45,762 bases of DNA from Terriglobia bacterium. GTDB taxonomy: Bacteria > Acidobacteriota > Terriglobia > UBA7540. This document shows positions 22,465 through 31,586 of this stretch, piece after piece (positions within the stretch are counted from its first letter, which is position 1; the number at the start of each line of letters is the position of its first letter). The stretch is from the NCBI GenBank assembly GCA_035712365.1, contig DASTAW010000009.1, forward strand, positions 1 to 45,762, read 5' to 3'. Position numbers and translations under genes: made by a program. The notes under the pieces were generated by a model that was not told where the DNA came from, did no database searches, and saw only the letters and a list, made by a program, of their open reading frames with translations.

Positions 22465-23634
22465 ATGTCCACAGTAACAACAACTCCGACGGCGCAATTG
22501 ACCAAGGACGAAATTCTTCGCTACAGCCGGCATCTCATCATGCCGGAAGTGGCCATGGAAGGCCAGCTCAAGCTGAAGCAGGCCAAGGTGCTTTGCATCG
22601 GCGCCGGCGGATTGGGCGCGCCGCTGGCCCTCTACCTGGCTGCCGCCGGCGTGGGAAAGCTGGGTATGGTGGACTTCGACGTGGTCGACTTCACCAACCT
22701 GCAGCGGCAGGTTATCCATGATACGGATGACGTCGGGCGGTCCAAGCTTGAATCAGCGCGCGACACCATCCGCGACATCAATCCGAGCGTGGAGGTCGTT
22801 CCGTACGAGACGCGGCTTACTTCCGAGAACGCGCTCGATATCTTCCGCGACTATGACATTGTTGTTGACGGCACGGACAATTTCCCCACCCGCTACCTGG
22901 TGAACGATGCCTGCGTCCTGCTGGGCAAGCCGAACGTTTACGGCAGCATCTTCCGCTTCGAGGGGCAGGCTTCTGTTTTCTACGCCCGGGAAGGCCCGTG
23001 CTACCGCTGCCTTTACCCGGAGCCGCCACCGCCGGGTCTGGTTCCAAGCTGCGCTGAAGGCGGAGTGCTGGGCGTGCTGCCGGGCATCGTGGGATCCATC
23101 CAGGCCCTTGAAACCATCAAGCTGATTCTTGGCAAGGGCCAGCCGCTGATCGGTCGCCTGCTGCTGTTCGATGCGCTCAACCTCAAGTTCCGGGAACTCA
23201 GGCTGCGCAAAAATCCGGAGTGCCCGGTGTGCGGAACGCATCCAACCATTACAAAGTTAATTGACTACGAGGAATTCTGTGGAATCCGGGGAGAGGAGCA
23301 CGTGCCCGAAACCAACGTCCCGGAAATTACGGCGACGGAAGTGAAAAAGATGATGGACGAAAACAAACCCTTCGTTCTCATCGACGTTCGTGAACCCCAC
23401 GAATACGAAATTTGCAAGATTCCGGGCGCCAAGCTGATCCCGCTGGGCGAAGTTCCGAAACGCATGCACGAGCTGAACTCCGCAGACGACATTGTTGTGC
23501 ATTGCCGCTCCGGCGTGCGGAGCGCCCAGGCAGTGGAATTCCTGATGAAGGCAGGCTTCCGAAGGATCCACAACCTGAAGGGCGGCGTTCTGGCGTGGGC
23601 GCGGGACGTTGATCCCTCCATGCCCAGCTACTGA
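22465..23634 (+). CDS. moeZ: E1-like adenylyltransferase with rhodanese domain (MoeZ/MoeB type)
   Basis: 389 residues. I take the ATG at 22465, preceded by GAGGAAAAA; an earlier ATG at 22384 adds a non-family tail. The ThiF/MoeB domain (~10-265) has EILRYSRHLIMPEV, the nucleotide motif GAGGLGAPLALYLAAAGVG, FTNLQRQVIH, VDGTDNFPTRYLVNDAC, a zinc pair CYRC with CPVC, and VPSCAEGGVLG. The rhodanese domain (~285-389) has the active-site loop HCRSGVRS with C347. It would activate the carrier C-terminus with ATP and hand it a persulfide sulfur, giving the thiocarboxylate used by CysM. MoeZ of actinobacteria has the same fusion. It closes the cluster; a GC-rich palindrome follows at 23657-23670. Confidence 0.92.
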   Translation: MSTVTTTPTAQLTKDEILRYSRHLIMPEVAMEGQLKLKQAKVLCIGAGGLGAPLALYLAAAGVGKLGMVDFDVVDFTNLQRQVIHDTDDVGRSKLESARDTIRDINPSVEVVPYETRLTSENALDIFRDYDIVVDGTDNFPTRYLVNDACVLLGKPNVYGSIFRFEGQASVFYAREGPCYRCLYPEPPPPGLVPSCAEGGVLGVLPGIVGSIQALETIKLILGKGQPLIGRLLLFDALNLKFRELRLRKNPECPVCGTHPTITKLIDYEEFCGIRGEEHVPETNVPEITATEVKKMMDENKPFVLIDVREPHEYEICKIPGAKLIPLGEVPKRMHELNSADDIVVHCRSGVRSAQAVEFLMKAGFRRIHNLKGGVLAWARDVDPSMPSY

Positions 23635-23988
23635 TCGATTGCCACCTTCCAGCCGGGACGGGCGCCCGTCCGCCCCGGCATTCTTCCATCCTGCCTCGTT
23701 TCCAAATGCCAAGTGTGCATGCGCTTGCGCACTCACATCGGCAAATCTCCCGAGTTAGCTCATCTTTCCACACCCTTGCCGTCAGGGATTCAATGGTTGG
23801 CATCACAAGGAATCTACTAATTGTATGCATCTGTCTGCTGCGGTATCTTGGCTGACAATGCCGATTTTGGCAGCAAGAGTTCCTCAAAGAGTGGGCAGTC
23901 GAGAGGAGGGGCGAGCTCTCGCCTAATAGTTCAAGCCATGATGAAGCCGTTGGAAGGGCAAACACCTGGACCGAACTCCGGCTGACAA
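23635..23988. other. intergenic region upstream of the subtilase; no gene seen
   Basis: It contains a 14-bp perfect palindrome GACGGGCGCCCGTC (23657-23670) within a larger GCCGG...CCGGC pairing, without a T-run. It may end transcription of the cysM cluster. The remainder shows nothing recognisable. Confidence 0.4.
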
Positions 23989-26900
23989 ATGTCAGGAATG
24001 TCGGTGCGCTGTTTTTCCCACTGGATGTGCAATAAGGTGGTGACGCAGCGAGTTCCGAACCCGCAAAGCGCTGAGCTGCAAATCAGTGCGGGGCCTGCCA
24101 CCTTAAACCCGAGCTGGGGGAAATTTCCATTGACCAATTTCCGCAATACTGGATCCGTTCATCAAACCCGCCATGGCGAATCCACTTCAGGACGATTCAC
24201 GAATAACGCTCGGAAGCTTATCGACATACGCTCACTGATCTGCGTTGCCGCGGCCGTTGCAACCCTGTTGTGCGTCATGGCCGCAGGCAACTTACGGGTC
24301 CGAGTCAGCACTACTAACGTCAAGCCAGAGTATCGTGACGGCGTCGTCTTGATGGCGTTCCACCGCGATGTCCCCAAAACGCAACAGAGCCTCATCATCT
24401 CCAGTGTTGGTGCAAGAGAAATTAAGCAAATTGGGGTGGGCGTCCATGTCCTGGAGGTGGGACGAGGAAGCGTCCTCAAGACGATCCAGGCGCTCAAGGC
24501 GCACCCTGGGGTCCGCTACGCAGAACCTGATTACTTGCAGACATTGGCTGCCAGTTCCGCTCCCAATGATACCAGTTTCGGACTTCAGTGGGCCCTTCAG
24601 AATACGGGGCAGAACGTCAACGGCGTTACCGGGACTTCCGGAGCTGATGAGCGGGCGATGGCGGCATGGGGCGTCACCACCGGAACGAACTCAGTGGTGG
24701 TGGTCATTCTCGATACCGGAGTGCAGTATTCCCATCCCGACCTGCAAGTCAATATGTGGAACAACCCCGGAGGGATTGGCGGTTGCCCAGCTGGCACCCA
24801 TGGCTACAACGTCGTAAGCAGCAATTGCGATCCCATGGACCTCGACACGGCATACGGCGGGCATGGCTCGCATATAGCTGGCATAATCGGCGCGGTCACC
24901 AATAACGCCGCGGGGGTTGCGGGAGTGAACTGGACCGCCAGCATCATGGCCTTGAAGTGGCTGACCAGTAACAGCAGCGGCAACACCAGCGATCTTATCA
25001 CCGCGATGGACTGGGTTGTACAGGCCAAACAGGCTGGCGTGAATGTGAGAGTGGCGAACGACTCGGTGACCTTTGTGGGTACGGCCTTTTCGCAGGCGCT
25101 CTCGGATGAGATCGACCTGTTCGGAACCAACGACATCCTGTTTGTCACCGCCGCGGGCAATACGGCACAAAACAATGACACCGTTGCTCGGTATCCGTGC
25201 TCGTACCATCGGCCTAACATGATCTGCGTCGCGGCCACCGACCAGAATGACCACCTCTGGAGCTCCTCCAACTTCGGACCGACCACGGTCGATCTGGCTG
25301 CGCCCGGAGTAAATATTTACTCGACCCTGCGGCTGAGCAACTACGGCTATATCAGTGGGACGTCGATGTCGGCCGGAGAAGTTTCAGGTACGGCCGCTTT
25401 GGTCCTGTCGCGCGGGAACCAAACGACCAGCAATCTGAAGTCGGACATCTTGAACAACGTGGATACTCTGCCGGCTTTGAACGGCTTCGTGAGTACCAGC
25501 GGGCGCCTCGATGTTTGCAAGGCCGTGCCGGGTTGCAGCTCAGCCGTTACGGGATCCCCCACAAACTCGAGTCTGCCGGTGGTCACCGCCATTGCTCAGT
25601 TTGGTTCGCTGTTGGGCGCGTCAACGGGCATGTGGTCGGGTGTACCAACGAACTACACATATCAGTGGTTCCGTTGTGACGGCAACGGTTCAAACTGCGT
25701 GTCCATCGTGGGAGCTAACTCGCAGACTTACGCGTTGCTCGCTGATGCCGACGTGGGGGCAACGCTTCGCGTCACAGTAACCGCATCCAACGGTTCGGGC
25801 TCTTCTTCGGCCCAGTCCGCCGCGAGTGCAGTGGTCACGCAAGCCTCATCGCCTTTTGGTATTAATTCGTCGATCCTGGACGGCGGCGCAATTGGCGGCA
25901 GTTTGCCGTGGCAGGCCAGTCCCACTCCGTCAGTCAATTTTGTTCAGTTCTTCATCGATGGAGTGTTGAGCCAGACGTACTCTTCTTCGCCCTACACCTA
26001 CAATCGGGGGACGACTAATGCGCTGGACACTACCACGCTCTCGAACGGGACGCACGTGCTTGGGATCAGGGCGCTCTCGACAGACAACATCACCTATGGT
26101 TTCTATGGCGCCACGGTTGTGGTTTCAAACTCATTTGCAATCACCACCGCGTCTCTGCCGAATGGCACGCAGAACACGGCCTACAGCGCGACGCTCGCGG
26201 CGAGCGGCGGGACCACGCCCTATACATGGTCAATCAGCTCCGGGAGCCTGCCGGCAGGGCTGACCTTGAACTCCTCGACGGGAGCGATCACGGGGACGCC
26301 GACGGGGACCGGGACCAGCAACTTTACCGTACAGGTAAGCGATGCCAATTCCCAGACAGCGACAAAGGCGCTGAGCATTACCATCAGCTCCGGTGGCGGC
26401 GGGGGTGGTGTGATCAGCGTATTGCAGGCGCGGAACGCCAACCAGAGCGGCGTAACGTCGCTCACCGTAAACATGGCGACGACGGCAGGGAGCACGATCA
26501 TCTGCGGGGTGAGCGAAGGGGACAATGCTACCGATACCTGGACCATGACGGACAGCGCGGGGCAGTTGGGCTGGACGCAGGATGCGAGCGGCTATCTGAC
26601 GGCGGACACGACGCAGCGCGCGGACATGCGATACATCACGAACTCGGCCGCACTGAGCTTTGTGCGCGCCAACTTCTCGACGCGGATCAACGCCCCGGCA
26701 ACCATGGTCTGTTACGAAGTGAGCGGCATCGTGAGTGTTTCAGCGGAGGATTCGAGCGTCAATACCACATCGCGGGGCGGAGGGCTGGTCTCCGGCCCAC
26801 TGACCACGTCGAACGCCAATGACATTCTGATTTACATGGAACGCAAGGGTGCGAACCAGACCAGTTGGACGGCGGGTTCGGGCTATGTGTTTGCGGCCAA

Positions 26901-28197
26901 CGCTTTCAATGCCCGGATGGCGATTCAATACAAGATCGTATCAGCGAGCCAGACGAACACGATGACATCGATGACGCCGAATCCGGACTCGGGAAGTTCT
27001 TCCATTGGCATTTTTGCGGCGTTCAAGAGTTCCGGTTCTCCTCCCTCGCCCACGATCACCACCGCCTCTCTGACCAATGGGACGCAGAACACGGCTTACA
27101 GCGCCACGCTTGCGGCCAGTGGCGGGACGACGCCCTATACCTGGTCGATCACTGCCGGAAGCCTGCCGGCGGGGCTGACCTTGAACTCTTCGACGGGGGC
27201 GATCAGCGGGACGCCGACGGGGACGGGAACCAGCAACTTTACCGTACAGGTAAGCGATGCCAATTCTCAGACGGCCACAAAGGCGCTGAGCATCACGGTG
27301 AATCCTCCGGCGCTCGCCATCAGCACCACATCACTGCCCAACGGCACGCAGAACACAGCTTACAGCGCCACGCTGGCGGCCAGTGGCGGGACGACGCCCT
27401 ACACCTGGTCGATCAGCGCAGGCAGCCTGCCGGCAGGGCTGACCTTGAACTCCTCGACAGGAGCCATCACGGGGACGCCGACGGGCAGCGGCGTCAGCAA
27501 CTTCACGGTGAAGGTGACGGACGTCAACTCCCAGACCGCTACGCAGGCGCTCAGTATCACGATTAACTCTGCTGGCGGTGGGATCAGCGTGTTGCAGGCG
27601 CAGAACGCCAACCTGACCGGCGTTTCGTCCATCACCGTGAACATCGCGACTCAAGCAGGCAGTGCAATCATCTGCGGCGTGCGCGAGGGCGACAATAGCA
27701 CGGATACCTGGACCATGACGGACAGCGCGGGGCAGACCGGCTGGAGTCAGGTCGCGAGCGGGTATGTTTCTCCCAATACAACAAACCGCGCCGATATGCG
27801 TTACATCACGAACTCTGTCGCTCTCACCTGGGTGCGTGCCAACTTCTCCTCGCCCGTCTCCAATCCGGCGACCATGGTCTGCTACGAAGTGAGCGGCATC
27901 GTCACTGTTTCGGCCCAGGATGCGAGCATCAATTCCACGTCTTCGGGTGGAGGACTTGTCTCGCGTCCACTGACGACGTCGAATGCCAATGACATCTTGA
28001 TCTACATGGAAGGCAAGGGTGCGAATCAGACGAGCTGGGCGGCTGGCCCTGGCTACTTGTTTCCCGCGAATGCCGCAAACCCGCGCGTGGCCATTCAATA
28101 CAAAATCGTTTCGACGACCCAGACAAATACGACAACCTCCATGACGCCGAGCCCCGATACTGGGAGTTCCGCCAGTGTTTTCGCGGCGTTTAAATGA
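23989..28197 (+). CDS. secreted subtilisin-like serine protease with duplicated C-terminal modules
   Basis: Up to 1402 residues. The start is uncertain: ATG 23989 has no clear site, while TTG 24130 (after GGGGGAAA) would sit closer to the hydrophobic export segment (about residues 78-98). A propeptide follows (~105-180), then the S8 catalytic domain with D242 (VVILDTGVQYSHPD), H292 (GGHGSHIAGI), oxyanion N391 (VTAAGN) and S459 (SGTSMSAGEVSGTAAL). The serine block differs from the usual G-T-S-M-A-x-P-H-V-A-G. Ig-like domains cover ~525-715. Then come modules A (~82 residues, putative Ig/cadherin-like, NGTQNTAYSATLAASGGTTP) and B (~205 residues, ISVLQARNAN ... IFAAFK) in the order A-B-A-A-B. 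It ends in the B module. The role is extracellular protein degradation; the repeats probably bind substrate or surface. Confidence 0.9.
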   Translation: MSGMSVRCFSHWMCNKVVTQRVPNPQSAELQISAGPATLNPSWGKFPLTNFRNTGSVHQTRHGESTSGRFTNNARKLIDIRSLICVAAAVATLLCVMAAGNLRVRVSTTNVKPEYRDGVVLMAFHRDVPKTQQSLIISSVGAREIKQIGVGVHVLEVGRGSVLKTIQALKAHPGVRYAEPDYLQTLAASSAPNDTSFGLQWALQNTGQNVNGVTGTSGADERAMAAWGVTTGTNSVVVVILDTGVQYSHPDLQVNMWNNPGGIGGCPAGTHGYNVVSSNCDPMDLDTAYGGHGSHIAGIIGAVTNNAAGVAGVNWTASIMALKWLTSNSSGNTSDLITAMDWVVQAKQAGVNVRVANDSVTFVGTAFSQALSDEIDLFGTNDILFVTAAGNTAQNNDTVARYPCSYHRPNMICVAATDQNDHLWSSSNFGPTTVDLAAPGVNIYSTLRLSNYGYISGTSMSAGEVSGTAALVLSRGNQTTSNLKSDILNNVDTLPALNGFVSTSGRLDVCKAVPGCSSAVTGSPTNSSLPVVTAIAQFGSLLGASTGMWSGVPTNYTYQWFRCDGNGSNCVSIVGANSQTYALLADADVGATLRVTVTASNGSGSSSAQSAASAVVTQASSPFGINSSILDGGAIGGSLPWQASPTPSVNFVQFFIDGVLSQTYSSSPYTYNRGTTNALDTTTLSNGTHVLGIRALSTDNITYGFYGATVVVSNSFAITTASLPNGTQNTAYSATLAASGGTTPYTWSISSGSLPAGLTLNSSTGAITGTPTGTGTSNFTVQVSDANSQTATKALSITISSGGGGGGVISVLQARNANQSGVTSLTVNMATTAGSTIICGVSEGDNATDTWTMTDSAGQLGWTQDASGYLTADTTQRADMRYITNSAALSFVRANFSTRINAPATMVCYEVSGIVSVSAEDSSVNTTSRGGGLVSGPLTTSNANDILIYMERKGANQTSWTAGSGYVFAANAFNARMAIQYKIVSASQTNTMTSMTPNPDSGSSSIGIFAAFKSSGSPPSPTITTASLTNGTQNTAYSATLAASGGTTPYTWSITAGSLPAGLTLNSSTGAISGTPTGTGTSNFTVQVSDANSQTATKALSITVNPPALAISTTSLPNGTQNTAYSATLAASGGTTPYTWSISAGSLPAGLTLNSSTGAITGTPTGSGVSNFTVKVTDVNSQTATQALSITINSAGGGISVLQAQNANLTGVSSITVNIATQAGSAIICGVREGDNSTDTWTMTDSAGQTGWSQVASGYVSPNTTNRADMRYITNSVALTWVRANFSSPVSNPATMVCYEVSGIVTVSAQDASINSTSSGGGLVSRPLTTSNANDILIYMEGKGANQTSWAAGPGYLFPANAANPRVAIQYKIVSTTQTNTTTSMTPSPDTGSSASVFAAFK
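26140..26385 (+). repeat. module A copy 1 inside the subtilase gene
   Basis: About 246 nt encoding the Ig-like NGTQNTAYSATLAASGG module. Near-identical copies lie at 27054-27300 and 27319-27563. The DNA identity is high, including long uninterrupted matches, so duplication was recent or is maintained. Confidence 0.8.
26413..27027 (+). repeat. module B copy 1 inside the subtilase gene
   Basis: About 615 nt encoding ISVLQARNANQSGVTSLTVN through FAAFK. It is paired with 27583-28194. The two share TIICGV/AIICGV, DTWTMTDSAGQ, RADMRYITNS, ATMVCYEVSGIV and LTTSNANDILIYME. Confidence 0.8.
27054..27300 (+). repeat. module A copy 2 inside the subtilase gene
   Basis: Second copy of the Ig-like module, encoding ITTASLTNGTQNTAYSATLA and following residues, directly after module B copy 1. 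Confidence 0.8.
27319..27563 (+). repeat. module A copy 3 inside the subtilase gene
   Basis: Third copy, in tandem with copy 2 after an 18-nt Pro-rich linker. It has diverged more at its 3' end (NFTVKVTDVNSQTATQAL). Confidence 0.8.
27583..28194 (+). repeat. module B copy 2 inside the subtilase gene
   Basis: Second copy of the ~205-residue module, running to the stop codon. It differs from copy 1 by scattered substitutions. Confidence 0.8.
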
Positions 28198-28313
28198 CCC
28201 ATTGCACGGGTATCAACATAGCAGCTGGGGCCATTGACCTCATCCCATTGCACTAGATCCAGTCCTGGAATATCATCGGTTCATGTAGCCAGTTCCACAA
28301 ATGGGGGTGCACG

Positions 28314-29468
28314 ATGACCGTCCACGCCAATCGCCGGGAATTCATCCAGGGTTTCGGGGCAGCGCTTGCCGGGCTCGCTCTGGCTCCGCGCCACACTTTT
28401 GGAGCCGCCACTCCGCCGGCGCCTCCGGTTGCCGTGGCAAAGTGCATGGAATACGGACCCGAGGTCCGTCCCACGCTGGCCAGGATGTTTGACCAGATTG
28501 GGGGCCTGTCGCGCATCGTGCGCGGCAAGACGGTGGCTGTGAAGATCAACATGACGGGCCACACGACGGACAGGGTGCAGGGTATGCCGATCGGCATGAC
28601 CCATTGGGTGCATCCGGAGGTGATCGGCAACACCGTCCACCTGCTGGGACAGGCCGGCGCGCGTAGAATTATTCTGGTGGAAAGCTCGCTGAGCCCGTCG
28701 CGCTCTCTGCAGCAATTCATGTCCGACGCCGGCTGGAATCCGCACGATTTTGCCAGCGCGGCGTCCCGAGTGGATTTTGTGGACAGCAATTACGCCGGAC
28801 CGGGCGGAACGTACAAACGGCTCTGGGTTCCCGGTGGCGGTCTGATGTTCCGCGCCTATGATTTAAATCCTGTCTATAGCGATGTGGATGTTTATGTGTC
28901 TCTCGCCAAGCTGAAGGAACATGCGACGGCTGGCGTAACGCTTTCCATGAAGAATTCATTTGGCATTACGCCCTGCACCATTTACGGGCATGGCGCAGGT
29001 ATCGACAAGCCGTCGGACGTGGTGAAAGGTTCGCGCGGCATGTTGCACGACGGCGACCGTCAGCCCTCCAAGACGGCGCTTTCGGAAAACGATCCGAGTT
29101 CGCCGCGTCAGCCTGGCTATCGCGTCCCACGTATCACCGCCGACCTTGTGCATGCGCGCCCAATCCATCTGGCCATCATTGACGGCATCCATACGGTAGC
29201 GGGCGGGGAAGGGCCCTGGATCGACCATTGCCGCCCGGTACACGCGGGAGTGCTGGTGGCGGGCACAAATCCTGTAACCACCGACGCAGTAGCGACGGCC
29301 CTCATGGGTTTCAACCCGATGGCTGTGCGCGGGACCGCGCCCTTTGAAGGATGCGACAGTACGCTGAAGCTCGCTGAAGACCTCGGCATCGGAACACGCG
29401 ACCTGAAGCGCATTGAGGTGATCGGCACGCCCATCTCCGCAGTTCGAATCGATTTCCGCAGCGCCTAA
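28314..29468 (+). CDS. DUF362 domain protein with Tat-type signal
   Basis: 384 residues. The N-terminus is NRREFIQGFGAALAGLALAP, with a twin-Arg and hydrophobic stretch typical of Tat export, so a folded and perhaps cofactor-bearing protein. The DUF362 pattern follows: VRGKTVAVKINMTGHTTD, HPEVIGNTVHLLGQAGARRI, YVSLAKLKEHATAGVTLSMK, NSFGITPCTIYGHGAG, IDGIHTVAGGEGPW and AGTNPVTTDAVATALMGF. DUF362 proteins are often fused to or located near iron-sulfur ferredoxin domains; this one has no Cys cluster. Biochemical function is unknown. A GGGGGTG site precedes the ATG. It is alone, following the subtilase by 116 nt. Confidence 0.85.
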   Translation: MTVHANRREFIQGFGAALAGLALAPRHTFGAATPPAPPVAVAKCMEYGPEVRPTLARMFDQIGGLSRIVRGKTVAVKINMTGHTTDRVQGMPIGMTHWVHPEVIGNTVHLLGQAGARRIILVESSLSPSRSLQQFMSDAGWNPHDFASAASRVDFVDSNYAGPGGTYKRLWVPGGGLMFRAYDLNPVYSDVDVYVSLAKLKEHATAGVTLSMKNSFGITPCTIYGHGAGIDKPSDVVKGSRGMLHDGDRQPSKTALSENDPSSPRQPGYRVPRITADLVHARPIHLAIIDGIHTVAGGEGPWIDHCRPVHAGVLVAGTNPVTTDAVATALMGFNPMAVRGTAPFEGCDSTLKLAEDLGIGTRDLKRIEVIGTPISAVRIDFRSA

Positions 29469-29567
29469 GACATTCGTGGGGTCGATCTTCAGTTCGGCAC
29501 TTCTGTATTTCCCCGCATGGTTTAGGGAATGCCGGGCCTGCCCTCCATTGTGTTACCATTTTTAGTT

Positions 29568-30602
29568 ATGACCCACGCCAAAAAAGAGCTTGCGCCGGGC
29601 AGGTTTGCCACCTATGCCTGGATGGTGCTGGGCTACAACATCCTGGTGATTCTGTGGGGGGCGGTGGTACGCGCCACCGGTTCCGGCGCGGGCTGCGGCG
29701 ACCATTGGCCACTCTGCCAGGGAGTGGTGATTCCGCACGCCGACCAGATTGCCACGCTGATTGAATTTTCCCACCGCGCAACGAGTGGCATCGACGTTCT
29801 GCTGGTCATCGGGCTCGTTTGGATGGCTTTCCGGCGGTTTGGCCGCGGCCATCCTGTCCGGCGCTGTGCTGTGGCTGCAGGTTTTTTCACGCTGACGGAA
29901 GGCCTGGTGGGAGCCGCGCTGGTGCTGTTCGGCGAGGTTGGCAACGTCGTCTCCATGGGCCGGGTAGTGGTCCTTTCCGTGCACCTGGTCAACACTTTTC
30001 TGCTGCTGGCGTCGCTGGCTCTCACGGCCTGGGCGGCGGGCAGCGGAGTTTCGGGCGATTCGCGGGCATCTCGGCCGCGGCCAGCTCCGGCCAAGGGGCT
30101 TTATGTCGCATACGGCGCAGGCCTGCTCGGCGCTATCGTGATCGCCGTAACGGGCACCATTGCCGCGCTCGCCGACACGCTCTATCCCGCCAAATCGCTG
30201 GCAGAAGCTTTCCGATGGGATTTCTCCGGCACGGCGGCTCCTATTCTTCACCTCCGCATTATTCATCCCCTGGTTGCCGTGCTGGTGGGAGGTTACCTGC
30301 TGGTATTGGCTGTTGTGGTATTGAGTTCGCCCGGCCCGGCGGCCGCCAAACGCATGGCCCGGCGACTGGCGGGGCTGGTGCTGCTGCAATTCTGCTTTGG
30401 CGCCGTGAACATCGTGCTGCTCACTCCTGTGACAATGCAGATTGCCCACCTCCTAGTAGCGGACCTCGTCTGGATTGTCCTCGTGCTGCTCTCGGCGGAG
30501 TCTCTCGGTTGGCGGGCGGAAAGCGCAGTTTCGTCCATAACTCCATCACTGGCCGCCGAGAGTCCGCGATCGGCCGTCCAGCAGGCGCCGGCCTCAAGAT
30601 AG
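29568..30602 (+). CDS. ctaA: heme A synthase, COX15/CtaA family
   Basis: 344 residues with eight predicted TM helices. I choose the ATG at 29568 (MTHAKKELAPGRF); an earlier in-frame ATG at 29529 adds an unlikely 13 residues. Heme-ligand histidines are in IEFSHRATSG, VVLSVHLVNTF, LRIIHPLVAV and MQIAHLLVADLVW, and a cysteine pair lies in GAGCGDHWPLCQG. CtaA oxidises the C8 methyl of heme O to a formyl group, making heme A for aa3-type oxidases in the inner membrane. The residues AVVRATGSGAGCGDHWPLCQ match the family start. No ctaB or cox genes are in the window. The C-terminus has a ~30-residue polar tail. Confidence 0.9.
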   Translation: MTHAKKELAPGRFATYAWMVLGYNILVILWGAVVRATGSGAGCGDHWPLCQGVVIPHADQIATLIEFSHRATSGIDVLLVIGLVWMAFRRFGRGHPVRRCAVAAGFFTLTEGLVGAALVLFGEVGNVVSMGRVVVLSVHLVNTFLLLASLALTAWAAGSGVSGDSRASRPRPAPAKGLYVAYGAGLLGAIVIAVTGTIAALADTLYPAKSLAEAFRWDFSGTAAPILHLRIIHPLVAVLVGGYLLVLAVVVLSSPGPAAAKRMARRLAGLVLLQFCFGAVNIVLLTPVTMQIAHLLVADLVWIVLVLLSAESLGWRAESAVSSITPSLAAESPRSAVQQAPASR

Positions 30603-30654
30603 TCTCGGAATCTCCTGGCCAGACAGGGCAGCGCGGAAGGCTTCAGGATGAGGG

Positions 30655-31425
30655 ATGGCCACGAAGAGCGCCATGACGCTTGACCGCGTGCTTTCCCGTT
30701 TCGGGATTGCATCGCGCACCGCCTCGCTCGAGATCATCCGGGCCGGCCGTTTGAAGGTGAACGGCAAAGTCGAGCGCGACCCGGAGCGATGGATCTGGCC
30801 CGAGAGCGATGTGGTCCATCTGGACGGCAAGCGTCTGCGGCCGGCGCCCCACACGTATCTTCTGCTTTACAAGCCCAAAGGTGTGATCACCAGCCACGGC
30901 GATCCGAACGGCCGCAAGACCATCTACGATCTGCTGGGAACAAGCGGCCGCTGGGTGGCGCCCGTCGGACGCCTGGACAAAGACACCTCCGGCCTGCTGC
31001 TGCTGACCAACGACACGGAATTCGGACACGGCGTGATGAGCCCGGAATCCGAGGTTCCAAAAACTTACCTGGTGAAAATCAACGCGCTGGTGAGTGATGA
31101 AGCGATTGCTCAACTGTCCCGTGGCGTGGAAATGAAGCGCGGCGATTGGGCGCGGCCGCTGCGCGTCAGGCGCCTGGAAGATCGCGGGAAATACACCCGG
31201 CTCGAAATCGTGCTGACAGAAGGCAAGAACCGCGAAGTCAGGCGCATGATCGAAGCGGTGGGCTTCAAAGTGCTCAAACTTGTCCGGACCCGCATCGGCC
31301 CCCTTACGCTGGAGGGACTCGAAGTGGGCAAATGGCGCGCGCTGACCGGGCAAGAGATTGCGATGCTCCGGCGCAAATCCGTGCCTGAACCTTCACGGCC
31401 GCGTACACTTAAGACCGGCAGTTGA
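30655..31425 (+). CDS. pseudouridine synthase, RsuA/RluB family
   Basis: 256 residues with a strong AGGATGAGGG site. An N-terminal S4 RNA-binding domain (~7-55, LDRVLSRFGIASRTASLEII, AGRLKVNGKVE) is followed by the catalytic domain with VGRLDKDTSGLLLLTND containing the catalytic Asp, then TYLVKIN and GKNREVRRMIEAVGFKVLKL. It isomerises uridine in rRNA; RluB (23S U2605) is the usual assignment for this length and pattern, but RsuA/RluE cannot be excluded by eye. It follows ctaA by 52 nt and may be cotranscribed with it. Confidence 0.88.
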   Translation: MATKSAMTLDRVLSRFGIASRTASLEIIRAGRLKVNGKVERDPERWIWPESDVVHLDGKRLRPAPHTYLLLYKPKGVITSHGDPNGRKTIYDLLGTSGRWVAPVGRLDKDTSGLLLLTNDTEFGHGVMSPESEVPKTYLVKINALVSDEAIAQLSRGVEMKRGDWARPLRVRRLEDRGKYTRLEIVLTEGKNREVRRMIEAVGFKVLKLVRTRIGPLTLEGLEVGKWRALTGQEIAMLRRKSVPEPSRPRTLKTGS

Positions 31426-31586
31426 AGCGCGGGCTTCGCCAGAAATTCTCCCTGTACCTCGAAGTTCCTCATCCCGTAAAATAGCCTGGAGCTTCAAAGC
31501 TGAAGGAAGGCGCGTGGAGCCGGGCCTATTCGACCGCCGAGTGCAGGCCGCCTCGTACGCCACCAGATTCCTGAGAGGAGATATAG

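Noticed and set aside
23657-23670. GACGGGCGCCCGTC as a terminator of the cysM cluster
   Set aside because: The palindrome is perfect but lacks a T-run and is pure GC; it is listed only as a palindrome in the gap.
26140-28194. Repeated DNA considered as a CRISPR or tandem repeat array
   Set aside because: Units are 245 and 615 nt, in frame, and encode protein modules; there are no short direct repeats with unique spacers.
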